In this document: one piece after another, positions 16,630-25,432 of the stretch
How positions within the stretch are numbered: the first letter of the stretch is position 1
How the letters are laid out: every line of letters starts with the position of its first letter
NCBI GenBank assembly: GCA_003150235.1
Contig: QAMW01000044.1
Span: forward strand, 1 to 64,000
Length of the DNA stretch: 64,000 nucleotides
Direction: 5' to 3'
DNA from: Bacteroidales bacterium
GTDB taxonomy: Bacteria; Bacteroidota; Bacteroidia; Bacteroidales; Muribaculaceae
The notes under the pieces: model-generated
The model's input: the letters and a program-made list of their open reading frames with translations, nothing else
Databases searched by the model: none
What the model was told of the DNA's origin: nothing
Position numbers and translations under genes: made by a program

Positions 16630-17176
16630 AGCTATAATATTTAATGGCAATGCGTGTGAGAGCGGTCATTGCACGTTTTTTAATGTTGTATAGATTGTCA
16701 ATCGTCACACCGATCTGCAAAGCATACTGCTCCGGTTCCATATCGTTAAGAACCAGATTCCTGATGGCATCTGCATATCGTTGGTTGTCCATAAGTTGAA
16801 GCAGTTTTGCGACATCCATTTTGTCGCTGATTATATTTACCGTATCAATGACTCCGTCACCGATCTCACGTTCATAAGGAGACTCTTTTGAAGTGTTTTC
16901 TATCATTGTGTTACGGTGTCGGATAAAGAAGCGAGTTGCCACAACCTTCATCCACTGATAAACTGAACTTCGATACTGGAACTGGCGAAGCTTGATGCAA
17001 TTATCAGCCATCAAGTAGTCATACAATTCACTTACCATCTCGTCATACTCGACCGGATAACTGAACACAAGACGCATAATTGCAGTCAAGAGCGGACGGC
17101 ACTTGACATAGAAGAATTGCTCCGTAATTCGGTTATCACGGACAATCAGACCATTGATTATCTCTTGATCAGTCAT
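16619..17176 (-). CDS. ECF-type sigma factor
   Basis: A 185-residue protein with the two regions of an ECF sigma factor. Region 2 spans about residues 15-100 (FFYVKCRPLLTAIMRLVFSY, SSVYQWMKVVATRFFIRHRN). Region 4 lies near the end (EPEQYALQIGVTIDNLYNIK) and would contact the -35 element. Its last codons overlap the start of the anti-sigma-like gene downstream. An ECF factor inside a TIR/RyR operon suggests that the system also reprograms transcription, perhaps of itself. The promoter it recognises is unknown. Confidence 0.8.
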   Translation of the reverse strand: MTDQEIINGLIVRDNRITEQFFYVKCRPLLTAIMRLVFSYPVEYDEMVSELYDYLMADNCIKLRQFQYRSSVYQWMKVVATRFFIRHRNTMIENTSKESPYEREIGDGVIDTVNIISDKMDVAKLLQLMDNQRYADAIRNLVLNDMEPEQYALQIGVTIDNLYNIKKRAMTALTRIAIKYYSYGR

Positions 17177-17181
17177 TGAAT

Positions 17182-19560
17182 TTATGTGTATAAGAGATTA
17201 TCTTTGTTTAGTGCGATGGTTGCATCGACGACACAGAAGTCATATTTCTTGTAGTCACAAGGCCAATCAGTAATCGTAGCACTCTGTTTGTCCAATTTAT
17301 CCCATGGACAAAGACAGTTGTGTCTCATTGTCCGTTCATCACAACTTGTCCCTCCTTCGTTGAAGACATAGCCCATAAGTTCATGAGCGGCATTCCAGCG
17401 GAGGTGCTCAAGCTGCGCAAGGTGCAGAATAATCTCATTCTCTTTTTCAGATAATTCTGGATATAATATGTCGGCCCGAGAGCCTTCAATATTTGCGGAT
17501 TCATCGGCTTTGAAATATCTAAGATAGAATGAATACCAGTCAATGGCTGATTCATTTCCCTTATTTAGTTCCGCTAATGATTTTTTTAAGAGAATCATCT
17601 TTGTTGCGGCATGAAGTGCGTTCGCTCTGTCTTGAGACTCCTGCCGGTGCAACTTGCGTAATTTCTCAATATTAGGAATTTCGGTTTCGGTCAGTTGTTT
17701 ATGTCGAACGTCCCAACTGTCACCTTCGCCGCTGAGTTTCCTATATTCTTCATGAAACTGCTTACCATCTTCAATCAACCGGTCGCTAACAACCAGGTCG
17801 TATGTATATGTCTTTTCAGGTTGTCCGAAGATTTGAATCACCGGTATATTCCTCTCTCTCTCTCCATATCCAAAGTTGTAATGGTCCGCAATCTTTTGAA
17901 TGCCTTCTACCTTGTTATTGTCAGTGCAGCGGACAAATATCCTGAGATTTGAAATATCTTCGCGTATACGTCTAATTTGATTGAAAATTCTTGCCGCCAT
18001 AGCAATAGCCTCATCATTATTGCCGATGGAGATAACAATATAGTTTACTTCTTCAAGAAATCTATTTTGATATAAAACATTGTTATAGAATTTATCGCTA
18101 TTGTAATCGACATTCTCAAAGCGTACAGATGGATTCATCATTTTAGTAATCCGATGCGACTTGAAAATTCCCGGCATTGCTGACATGAATGTACCCTTTA
18201 TATCATCAAGATTCTTATCTACAATGACGCATTCAAATGGGCTGCGAACATTGAAGTCCTCAGAATCTACAAATGCACCAAACTCGTAAAGGAATCTGAA
18301 CGCATCTCGGCCGACTTCACCAAAGCCAATAATAAGAGTTTTCAAGGGCGAAACTACTGTTGCAAGATTCTCATCGCTTGTTTTGACAACATTTACTGGA
18401 TGGCAATCAGGATTTAATTTCAGTAATTCTACTGCAATATGCGAAGAATCAACGATTTTGATATTCAGATGTTTCTTCAAAGCTATATCTTGAATTACAC
18501 GATTAGGGCCATTATAACGTGCATGACAGTATAGGCGGTGATATAAATCTCTGTTTTTGGCAACAGACATAATAGTCGTGTCCTTAGCCAATGCAATGAT
18601 GTTTCGGATGTTCAATTCCTCGTCTTCTCCCATAAAAAAAATGTGAAGTTGAGGATTATATGTTTGAGATAGGCTATTAATGAATTTCTTTATTCTTGAT
18701 AATCCAAGATATCCAAACGCGTCAAAATCTTCACGCGATGCTATATCATCGTCAATATCATCGAGTTGCTGACTTGCGATAGCTACATGAGCACCAATTT
18801 TATCAGCAGTCTTAAATACCTTTTGCTTATGTGCTATCAGACCGACAATTCCCTCCCATTCATCGTTGTCATCTTCTTTCACATTGGCTTCATCGATAAT
18901 TATTGCCACTGCTCTGGTGTCGTTCTTTACAATGTCCCTAATAAGCAGTTCGGATGGTTCATTGTTACCGAAGAAAAGGTACAGGTGATTTTTAGTATCA
19001 GTGATCTTAGTGGCATAATTGAGACGATAATAAGCATGTAGACGTAAATACACCAATCCGACAAGCATAGCCACTGTGCATGCAAAAGATAATACGGCTT
19101 GTATAGATAACCATCCTTTTAAGACAGCATGACCATCTAATCTATCAAGAATATTACTATCCACATCAAGCATGAATAGATCAAGTGAGCATATCAGTGA
19201 ACGCAATAAGTACTCAGTATTAGAGAATTGAACTATATGTTGGAGTTCCTTAGACAATTTCGGATCATGGCCTATAGTGTAAAAAACATATAGGTATAGC
19301 AAAGTGCCAATTATCAAAAAGAAACTCATAAGGGTTGCCATAAATTTCAAGGAGAAATCCTTGGCATAGAGCCTATGCGCCGGTTTTATCAGAGCATGCT
19401 TGATCTGCGCGACAAGCGAATAAAGGAGCGACACTCCTCCCAGCGTGAGTATCCCAATGGTCAGGCAGAACCCGAAGAATCCGCTTACAGAAATAAGCAG
19501 AACCATAAGGGCGATACCGACTAGCAGCATCCATCCGCTAAGGTAGAAAGGTTGTTTCAT
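17182..19560 (-). CDS. Channel-like membrane protein with two Rossmann domains and a C-terminal RyR-like domain
   Basis: A 792-residue protein. Two hydrophobic helices (8-28, 30-50), then a pair (72-93 and 150-172) flanking a segment YLLRSLICSLDLFMLD that could be a pore loop. Residues 193-390 and 407-560 form two Rossmann-like domains; the second has TLIIGFGEVGRDAFRF, the TrkA-N/RCK nucleotide-binding glycine motif. The end (about 690-790: LAQLEHLRWNAAHELMGYVF, RMRHNCLCPWDKL-like, YDFCVVDATI) matches a divergent RyR module. The plan 'two helices plus tandem RCK' is that of ligand-gated ion channels, but no TVGYG filter is seen. It overlaps the upstream gene by 4 bases. I infer a nucleotide-gated channel or membrane effector; the domains are firm, the channel role is not. 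Confidence 0.75.
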   Translation of the reverse strand: MKQPFYLSGWMLLVGIALMVLLISVSGFFGFCLTIGILTLGGVSLLYSLVAQIKHALIKPAHRLYAKDFSLKFMATLMSFFLIIGTLLYLYVFYTIGHDPKLSKELQHIVQFSNTEYLLRSLICSLDLFMLDVDSNILDRLDGHAVLKGWLSIQAVLSFACTVAMLVGLVYLRLHAYYRLNYATKITDTKNHLYLFFGNNEPSELLIRDIVKNDTRAVAIIIDEANVKEDDNDEWEGIVGLIAHKQKVFKTADKIGAHVAIASQQLDDIDDDIASREDFDAFGYLGLSRIKKFINSLSQTYNPQLHIFFMGEDEELNIRNIIALAKDTTIMSVAKNRDLYHRLYCHARYNGPNRVIQDIALKKHLNIKIVDSSHIAVELLKLNPDCHPVNVVKTSDENLATVVSPLKTLIIGFGEVGRDAFRFLYEFGAFVDSEDFNVRSPFECVIVDKNLDDIKGTFMSAMPGIFKSHRITKMMNPSVRFENVDYNSDKFYNNVLYQNRFLEEVNYIVISIGNNDEAIAMAARIFNQIRRIREDISNLRIFVRCTDNNKVEGIQKIADHYNFGYGERERNIPVIQIFGQPEKTYTYDLVVSDRLIEDGKQFHEEYRKLSGEGDSWDVRHKQLTETEIPNIEKLRKLHRQESQDRANALHAATKMILLKKSLAELNKGNESAIDWYSFYLRYFKADESANIEGSRADILYPELSEKENEIILHLAQLEHLRWNAAHELMGYVFNEGGTSCDERTMRHNCLCPWDKLDKQSATITDWPCDYKKYDFCVVDATIALNKDNLLYT

Positions 19561-20012
19561 GACTCTAACTGTTTGGCCTTCCCGGCATTGCCGTTATCCT
19601 CTGGCATTTCTGATTCCCAAAAGAATTTGATGTAGCTCCATGCCTTTTCTACTATTGGATTGGACTCCTCCTTCACGCCTTCTTTCCATGAATGTTCTAT
19701 GGTTCGCCAGGCAGAATCATATCTGTCCTTACGTTGCTTCCACATAGACTCTTTGTCTAATTTATCTAATTCTTGCTTATTGCGGGCCTTTAACTCTTCG
19801 GATTTAGCGTTGTTATTTGCTCCGATACAGTGCCTAACAGCCCTGCCTATGACAACCAATGAAAATATAATTGTCAGGCAAATCGTCATTACTATCAAAA
19901 GATCATAGATGGTAGAGGGGGATGGACATGAGTGAAGAATCACCTCCTTAGGAGTAGTGGCGATTGAAATAGTGTCGGGTAGATTAACCCCTATATAGTT
20001 CAATATTCCCAT
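19557..20012 (-). CDS. Single-pass membrane protein, first gene of the TIR/RyR operon
   Basis: A 151-residue protein with one strong membrane helix (IYDLLIVMTICLTIIFSLVV, about residues 35-54), then a long charged helical tail (KARNKQELDKLDKESMWKQR). The short N-terminus lies outside and the tail inside, if the positive-inside rule holds. It overlaps the channel-like gene by 4 bases, so the two are probably made together; it may be an accessory subunit. No family is recognised. Confidence 0.7.
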   Translation of the reverse strand: MGILNYIGVNLPDTISIATTPKEVILHSCPSPSTIYDLLIVMTICLTIIFSLVVIGRAVRHCIGANNNAKSEELKARNKQELDKLDKESMWKQRKDRYDSAWRTIEHSWKEGVKEESNPIVEKAWSYIKFFWESEMPEDNGNAGKAKQLES

Positions 20013-20043
20013 TTTTTGAAAGGATATGAATTGGTTTAGAGTA

Positions 20044-20051
20044 CAAAGATA
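20044..20051 (-). promoter_or_regulatory. -7 element of the TIR/RyR operon promoter
   Basis: TATCTTTG on the minus strand matches the Bacteroidetes -7 box and lies 31 bases before the first gene of the operon. No TTTG is found at the usual -33 distance, so expression may need an activator or the operon's own sigma factor. Confidence 0.45.
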
Positions 20052-20229
20052 ATCATTTTTGCTGATACATGTGTCATAAACTCCTGACTTTTACCATCAT
20101 TCCCTTCGTTTTCTTAGATTTTTACAAGAATCTTACGGGCAATAATATTTGAGTCGAAAATTTTTCGCTGAACTGTGATAGAATTTGGATGTGTGTTTGA
20201 TTCTTTATTTCAAACCAATTTCAACAACA

Positions 20230-21330
20230 ATGAAAAAGAAAATCTCATTAAACATGTGGCTCTCCGTTTTCTTCGGAGGCATTTGGCAGTTCATCAGCAA
20301 CATCTTCTCATGGAAGAACAAGACTCCATTCTGGCGCGTAATATGGTGCGTCATCACACTCTGCATAGTAGCCTTCACCGGAATGCTTGGCTATGCTTTC
20401 TATGACGAGTTCTATGGAAGAAGCCACCGCTACTGTGACTATTACGCTACTTCTGACCTCGGCACGGACTTCTATTTCTATAATGACGGCCATGGAAAAA
20501 GCTATATAGCGAACAAAGAAACCAAGAAGAAAATCCACAAAAGTCTTGACTGGATTGCCAGACCCGAAGACGGAGATAGCCTTGTAGTCTTTGCAAAAGA
20601 CGACAAACGCGGATACTTGAGCCGACACACTGCCAATATCGTTATACCTGCAAAGTATGATGCGGCATGGTGCTTCAATGATGGCGTAGCCGGCGTATGC
20701 GAGGGCGACAGCGTCTTCTTCATCGACCATTCCGGCAGACCGATATACAACCGCAAGTTCAAGCGAGAAAAAGGTCATAACTATACCTACCACGGCAACT
20801 ACTTCGTAAATCAGGTTGGTGATAAGTTTGGACTTGTTGACCGACAGGGCAATGACGCAACGCCGATAATATATGAAGATTTGTTTGCGATGGCAAACAA
20901 TATGTGGGTTATGAAGTATAACGGCAAGATGGGTGCAATCAATGACAAAGGTGTCATCATAGTCCCCAACGAATATGCCGGAGTTGAGATTTATCCCGAA
21001 GGAGGTATCGTGGTAATGTCTAAAGACAATTCAAAGAAACGACTTGACTACGATGGTAACGTGACAGATGTTTTCGTCTATGACCATACCTATACTATGG
21101 AGTATTACTCTGACAATCTCGATAAAGAAGGTAATCGCATCAGGAAACCGGCAAATGTGTGGTACTACAGCAGCAATGGTCACTACGGACTGATTGACAA
21201 GGACGGCAAACCGGTTACAGCCCCTATTTATGCCTCCATAGAAGCATTCTCGGAAGACTTATTCGAGTGTCAGGTTGACGGCGGAGGTGAACGACTGATT
21301 ATCAACTCAAAAGGACAAAAAGTAAACTAA
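20230..21330 (+). CDS. WG-repeat protein with a membrane anchor
   Basis: I start at ATG 20230 (MKKKISLNMWL); the in-frame upstream ATG lies in leader DNA. A 366-residue protein with an N-terminal membrane segment (VIWCVITLCIVAFTGMLGYA, about 38-57). The rest is built of beta-rich WG repeats: units such as DKFGLVDRQGNDATPIIYED, MGAINDKGVIIVPNEYAGVE and HYGLIDKDGKPVTAPIYASI. WG-repeat domains are thought to bind proteins or peptidoglycan on the cell surface. It is divergent from the TIR/RyR operon with a 217-base shared upstream region, so it may be co-regulated as a sensor or partner. Confidence 0.82.
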   Translation: MKKKISLNMWLSVFFGGIWQFISNIFSWKNKTPFWRVIWCVITLCIVAFTGMLGYAFYDEFYGRSHRYCDYYATSDLGTDFYFYNDGHGKSYIANKETKKKIHKSLDWIARPEDGDSLVVFAKDDKRGYLSRHTANIVIPAKYDAAWCFNDGVAGVCEGDSVFFIDHSGRPIYNRKFKREKGHNYTYHGNYFVNQVGDKFGLVDRQGNDATPIIYEDLFAMANNMWVMKYNGKMGAINDKGVIIVPNEYAGVEIYPEGGIVVMSKDNSKKRLDYDGNVTDVFVYDHTYTMEYYSDNLDKEGNRIRKPANVWYYSSNGHYGLIDKDGKPVTAPIYASIEAFSEDLFECQVDGGGERLIINSKGQKVN

Positions 21331-21341
21331 TTGCTAATCCG

Positions 21342-21671
21342 ATGAAACAGAGAATATTTAACCTAATAATCCTCGACCAAAGTGGTTCGATGTACAGCAT
21401 TCAGCGTCAGGCGATAACCGGTGTTAATGAAACAATCCAAACCATTAAAGCGGCTTGTTGTAAGCATGAAGATCAGGAGCACCTCGTTACACTTGTTGCC
21501 TTCAACTCCAACGAGGTAAAAACCATCTATGACAATGTAGAAGCTGAAAAGGTGGCGGAACTGGCCTCCCACCAATACCATCCGGCTTGCGGTACGCCAT
21601 TGTATGACACAATGGGCAATGCGTTGACAAAACTTCGTAAGGATGTCGCTGAAAACGACATCGTGCTCGTT
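21342..21671 (+). pseudogene. vWA-domain protein truncated by the IS21 element
   Basis: Starts 11 bases after the WG-repeat gene. The N-terminal 110 residues are a von Willebrand factor A domain with an intact MIDAS start (NLIILDQSGSMYSIQRQAIT) and CGTPLYDTMGNALTKL, which gives the conserved Thr. After ENDIVLV the frame enters the insertion sequence and stops six codons later at 21692. The rest of the domain, normally another 70-100 residues or more, is lost and is not present on the far side of the element. It was probably the second gene of a WG/vWA pair beside the TIR operon. Confidence 0.85.
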
Positions 21672-21710
21672 GGAAAAGTCGGTGCAGATTGACCCCTCTC
21701 GGCGGAAAAA
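21671..21710 (+). repeat. Left terminal inverted repeat of the IS21 element
   Basis: Begins TGGAAAAGTCGGTGCAGATT and continues GACCCCTCTCGGCGGAAAAA. It is the perfect inverse of 24302-24341. Confidence 0.85.
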
Positions 21711-21853
21711 TGTGACCCCTTTCGTCGAAATAAGATTGACCCTCGGCGACGAAATAAAAATGACCCCTGTCGGAATACTCCGCAGGGGATTTTTTTGTAG
21801 TTTTAGAAGCCCAAGTCCTGGCACGGCGGGGGTAAGTCTAAAATTACAAATTT

Positions 21854-23452
21854 ATGATTACAAAATTAAAAAATATCCTTCGATGTTACCAGTCGGGGAT
21901 GGGATTAAAGGAAATGGCCGCGATTTTCCATATATCCCGCAACAGCACGCGCAAATATGTGCGTCTGTTTCAGTCGAGCGGAAAGTCCATGGAAGAGCTT
22001 CTTGCCATGACGGAAGAACAACTCCGGCAGGAGCTTGGGCAGGAGAAGGTGCGACACAGCAAACCTTCAGAGCGTGAGACGGAGCTTGAAGCACTTCTTC
22101 CTGAGTATGCAAAACAGCTGACACGCAAGGGTATGTCCAAGGCACGGCTGTACGAGCAGTATCATGCTGCCTATCCTGACGGCTATGGGCAGACGATGTT
22201 CAAGCAGGTTCTTCGTTAGTACCTGCATCAAAGTAAGGTGGTCGGACATGTGGAGCATTATGCTGGAGACCAGATGTACATCGACTTTGCCGGAGACCGC
22301 CTTGAGGTGGTCGACTGCATGACGGGCGAGACTAAAAAAGCAGAGGTGTTCGTCGCGATACTGCCTTTCAGTCATTACACTTACTGTGAGGCCGTATGGT
22401 CCCAGCGCAAGGAAGACCTCATCAAAGGATGTGAGGGCGCCATGCAATACTTCGGCGGCGTTCCTGCCGCGATAGTGCCGGACAATCTCAAGGGGGCCGT
22501 AAGCAGAAGCGACCGCAACGAGCCGGTGATCAATGAAGTGTTCGCCGCATTTGCCGAGCATTACGGATGTGCGGTATATCCGGCACGTGTCCGGCACCCC
22601 AAGGACAAGGCACTGGTGGAGAATGCCGTGAAACTGCTTTACAAATCCGTCTATGCCGATATCGAGGGAATGACATTCGGCAGCCTTGACGAGCTTAACA
22701 CCGCCATCCGTATCTCGTTGCTCGATTTCAACGAAAAGACAATGGCCGGGCGGAACGTCTCACGGGTGCAGATGTTCAACCGTATGGAGAAAGACCTGCT
22801 GCGTCCGCTGCCCGAGCGGAGCTTCACTGTGAAGGAACGCAAGCTGATGACTGTCGGAAAGAACTGCTATGTGTCGCTTTTCAAGCATCACTACAGCGTA
22901 CCCAGAGAACATGTCGGCAAACGTGTGGTCATTCTCTATGACGCCGACACCGTGGAGATATACTGCGGACTGAATCTTGTGGCGGTTCACGACCGCTGTG
23001 ACATCCCCTATGCCTACTCATGGAAGCGGGAGCACAACCTGCCGGGCCATTACGGGGCTTACGACAAGGACCTTGAGGAACTGTTCGCACGCGCCGGACA
23101 GATCGACAACATCGTGCTCGACTATCTCCGGGAAGTAGACAGACACATACAGTATCCGCCGAAGTCCTTCAGCTCATGCCGTGGGATAATCGCCCTTGAA
23201 AAGAAGTATGGAGCCGACCGGCTCATCGCGGCCTGCGCCTGTGCCGGAATGAAGGCGGAATACGGTTACCAGGCATTGCGCCGGGTGCTCGAACTGGGTG
23301 AGGACGCAGACTTCCTGCCGGATGAAAACGGCAACATCTCCCGGCCACAGGAACCCGCTCCTTCTCTGATACACAAAAATATACGTGGCCGAGAATACTT
23401 CTTGGCCCAGAACTCAGACAACAATAAAAAAGACAACAATGGAAACAGATAA
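21854..23452 (+). pseudogene. istA: istA transposase interrupted by one amber codon
   Basis: One frame of 533 codons covers an N-terminal HTH (MGLKEMAAIFHISRNSTRKY), an rve-type integrase core (YIDFAGDRLEVVDCMTGETK, PDNLKGAVSRSD, and HPKDKALVENAV with the final Glu of DDE) and a C-terminal domain with SLFKHHYSVPREHVG. Codon 122 is TAG (22217-22219, in VLR*YLHQSK); sequence on both sides is intact and in frame. Without readthrough, the HTH and catalytic parts are separate, so the copy is probably unable to move by itself. A sequencing error is the other explanation. Confidence 0.85.
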
Positions 23453-24215
23453 TAAAACCGCCCCTGTATCCCCAGTACAGGATCAGAACCAGATCTCGCT
23501 CGATCTGATGAACCGAATGAAAATGCACGGCATGGCCGAAGCCTTCCGCGAAAGCCTCGCCGGCACCACAGCGCAGTCGATGACTCCGGACTCCTTCCTC
23601 TCTATGCTGCTCGCCCGGGAATGGGACTGGCGCGCTCAGGGCGCCATTGCACGTCTGACCCGAAATGCGTCATTCCGCTACAAAGCCTATATGGAAGAAA
23701 TCGACTACACCGTCAGCCGGGGCCTCGACCGTAACCAGATGGAACGGCTCGCCACTCTCGACTTCGTGCGCCAGGGTACTAATCTCTTCATCACAGGTTC
23801 GGCAGGAACCGGCAAGAGCTTCCTGGCATGCGCTCTGGGACATGAGGCCTGCAAGCGCGGCATACGCACCCTGTACGGCAATGCCGCAAAACTTCTCGGT
23901 GCCCTGAAGGTGGCAAAAGTCAGAAACTGCCTTGAAGCCGAACTCAAGAAAATCGAACGCTGTCAGCTTCTGATTCTTGACGACCTGTTCCTTGTCCCTC
24001 TTGACGCAAAGGAACGTCCCATACTGCTGGACATAATCGAAGACCGGCACGAGCGCAAGTCAATAATCATCACATCCCAGTATCCGCCCTCGGCATGGTA
24101 CGACATGGTGGGGGATCCCACTGTGGCCGACGCTATCCTTGACCGCATAGTCCACTCCCCCCATACCATCGAACTCTCCGGAGAAAGCATGCGAAAACTC
24201 AAGGCTAAAAAGTAA
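23439..24215 (+). CDS. istB: IstB ATPase, transposition helper
   Basis: I start at ATG 23439 (METDNKTAPVS), overlapping istA by 14 bases, as usual. The 258-residue AAA+ protein has Walker A FITGSAGTGKSFLACALG, Walker B CQLLILDDLFLV and the sensor IIITSQYPPSAWYD. IstB loads IstA onto target DNA and is related to DnaC. It ends in KLKAKK, followed by the right-end repeats. It looks intact. Confidence 0.93.
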   Translation: METDNKTAPVSPVQDQNQISLDLMNRMKMHGMAEAFRESLAGTTAQSMTPDSFLSMLLAREWDWRAQGAIARLTRNASFRYKAYMEEIDYTVSRGLDRNQMERLATLDFVRQGTNLFITGSAGTGKSFLACALGHEACKRGIRTLYGNAAKLLGALKVAKVRNCLEAELKKIERCQLLILDDLFLVPLDAKERPILLDIIEDRHERKSIIITSQYPPSAWYDMVGDPTVADAILDRIVHSPHTIELSGESMRKLKAKK

Positions 24216-24301
24216 GCCGGAAATAAAATCGACAAAATTAAATTGACCCCCGCCGCCAGGACTTTTAAGGGGTCAATCTTATTTTGACGATGGGGTCAAT
24301 T

Positions 24302-24341
24302 TTTTTCCGCCGAGAGGGGTCAATCTGCACCGACTTTTCCA
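24302..24341 (-). repeat. Right terminal inverted repeat of the IS21 element
   Basis: Reverse complement of 21671-21710, without a mismatch over about 40 bases. It ends in CTTTTCCA at 24341. Confidence 0.85.
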
Positions 24342-24829
24342 TCTGTCATAAACCTGAAATTGAACGATGATGAATTGTTTGCACGCATCGATGTCTCGTC
24401 ATCGGCATCGAAGTTATCAATCAGCACCATCCGTTCAATTCGGTATCCGGCCTCATACAGTTGCATGAAGATTGCCAGCACCTTATCCGCTATTGCAGCG
24501 TTTACGACCATCTCACCACGTTGCGGTTTGCCATCGGCATTTCTATGCAACACTTTCAGGTATCTGAGTTCGGAACGGTCAAGCGGACAGTTCTCCTTCC
24601 ATGATTTCAACCACATACGGCTGAAAATCTCATCCGAAATTTCTTCCGCCTTAAACCAGTTGGATATTCCGGTCGCAGCGACTTCATTCTCATCGACTAT
24701 AGTTTCTGCCGTCCAATTTAACATAGGATCGAGTTCCGCTTCATCTCTTTCACAACTTATGAATAGACATACTAAGGCTATGAACATCATAGTCTTAGTA
24801 ATAATCTTTGATGCTATAAGTTTCATCAA
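24342..24829 (-). pseudogene. M15-type (D-Ala-D-Ala carboxypeptidase-like) lipoprotein, 3' end lost at the IS
   Basis: The N-terminus has a lipoprotein signal (MMFIALVCLFISC, Cys near residue 26). Further in, LRYLKVLHRNADGKPQRGEM, LAIFMQLYEAGYRIERMVLI and DADDETSMRANNSSSFNFRF are the typical first half of Bacteroidetes M15 metallopeptidases, which cut peptidoglycan cross-links. The frame then runs into the insertion sequence (KVGAD, stop at 24320). The zinc-binding His and Asp residues, which lie downstream of the NN(T/S)S(A/S)FN(Y/F)R segment, are missing, so no enzyme activity is expected. It overlaps the deaminase-like gene by 4 bases. Confidence 0.75.
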
Positions 24830-25401
24830 TATTCTACTTTATCAGACTTGTTTTCCCATATTTCAAAGGCTTTTATCGCCTCGTTGTCAAGGAGTACCTC
24901 AACAGGTAGATGACGCTCTCCACGTGGCAACGCGAGTTCATCGTATATGAAGGAATCATCGAAGTCTATTGCCTTCGCGTCATCCTTGTCGTTGCCATAG
25001 TAGATTTTGTCGATATGGGCCCAGTAAATTGCGCCGAGACACATAGGACAAGGCTCGCAGGATGTGTAGATTTCGCAACCGCTCAGGTCAAACGTCTTGA
25101 GCTTTTCACAAGCTGCGCGTATTGCGCTCACTTCGGCGTGTGCCGTGGGGTCGTTGTGGGCGGTGACACGGTTTACTCCGGTAGCCACGATTTTTCCATC
25201 GCGGGCTATTACCGCACCAAACGGACCACCGCCATTGGAGACATTCTTCTCGGACAGGCGGATGGCTTCTCTCATAAGTTGGTCTTTGGTCATCGTCTCG
25301 TTCTTTTCATCGTTGTTGTCGCTACAGGCCGCGAAGATGAAACATACTAAGCCTGCCATCAGTAGACAAAAGGTATTATTCCATAAACTTTTGACTCTCA
25401 T
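24826..25401 (-). CDS. Lipoprotein with a guanine/cytidine deaminase-like domain
   Basis: A 191-residue protein. The first 26 residues form a lipoprotein signal (LLMAGLVCFIFAACSDNND). The rest is a full zinc-dependent nucleoside/guanine deaminase: GGGPFGAVIARDGKIVATG, TAHAEVSAIRAAC with the zinc His and catalytic Glu, and SCEPCPMCLGAIYW with the two zinc Cys. This enzyme class normally works in the cytosol; here the protein should be anchored in the envelope. It would deaminate free purines outside the cell, or have changed its role. It is co-oriented with the envelope cluster and overlaps the M15 gene by 4 bases. Confidence 0.85.
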   Translation of the reverse strand: MRVKSLWNNTFCLLMAGLVCFIFAACSDNNDEKNETMTKDQLMREAIRLSEKNVSNGGGPFGAVIARDGKIVATGVNRVTAHNDPTAHAEVSAIRAACEKLKTFDLSGCEIYTSCEPCPMCLGAIYWAHIDKIYYGNDKDDAKAIDFDDSFIYDELALPRGERHLPVEVLLDNEAIKAFEIWENKSDKVEY

Positions 25402-25432
25402 AGTTGTCGCGATTTATATTTTGTCTATTGTT

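Larger units (their letters stand above)
21671..24341 (+). mobile_element. IS21-family insertion sequence, 2671 bp
   Basis: The element has an IstA/IstB gene pair with a 14-base overlap and long terminal inverted repeats: the two ends are identical for about 40 bases, starting TGGAAAAGTCGGTGCAGATT. Inside each end lie several copies of the motif TGACCCC (for example 21692, 21713, 21762 on the left, and in reverse near 24270-24300 on the right), the usual multiple transposase sites of IS21. The flanks (GTGCTCGT on the left, TCTGTCAT on the right) do not form the expected 4-8 bp target duplication. Confidence 0.9.

Noticed and set aside
22238..23452. A separate shorter transposase gene starting at GTG 22238
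   Set aside because: It is in the same frame as the upstream HTH part, with only one stop between, so one broken istA is the simpler reading.
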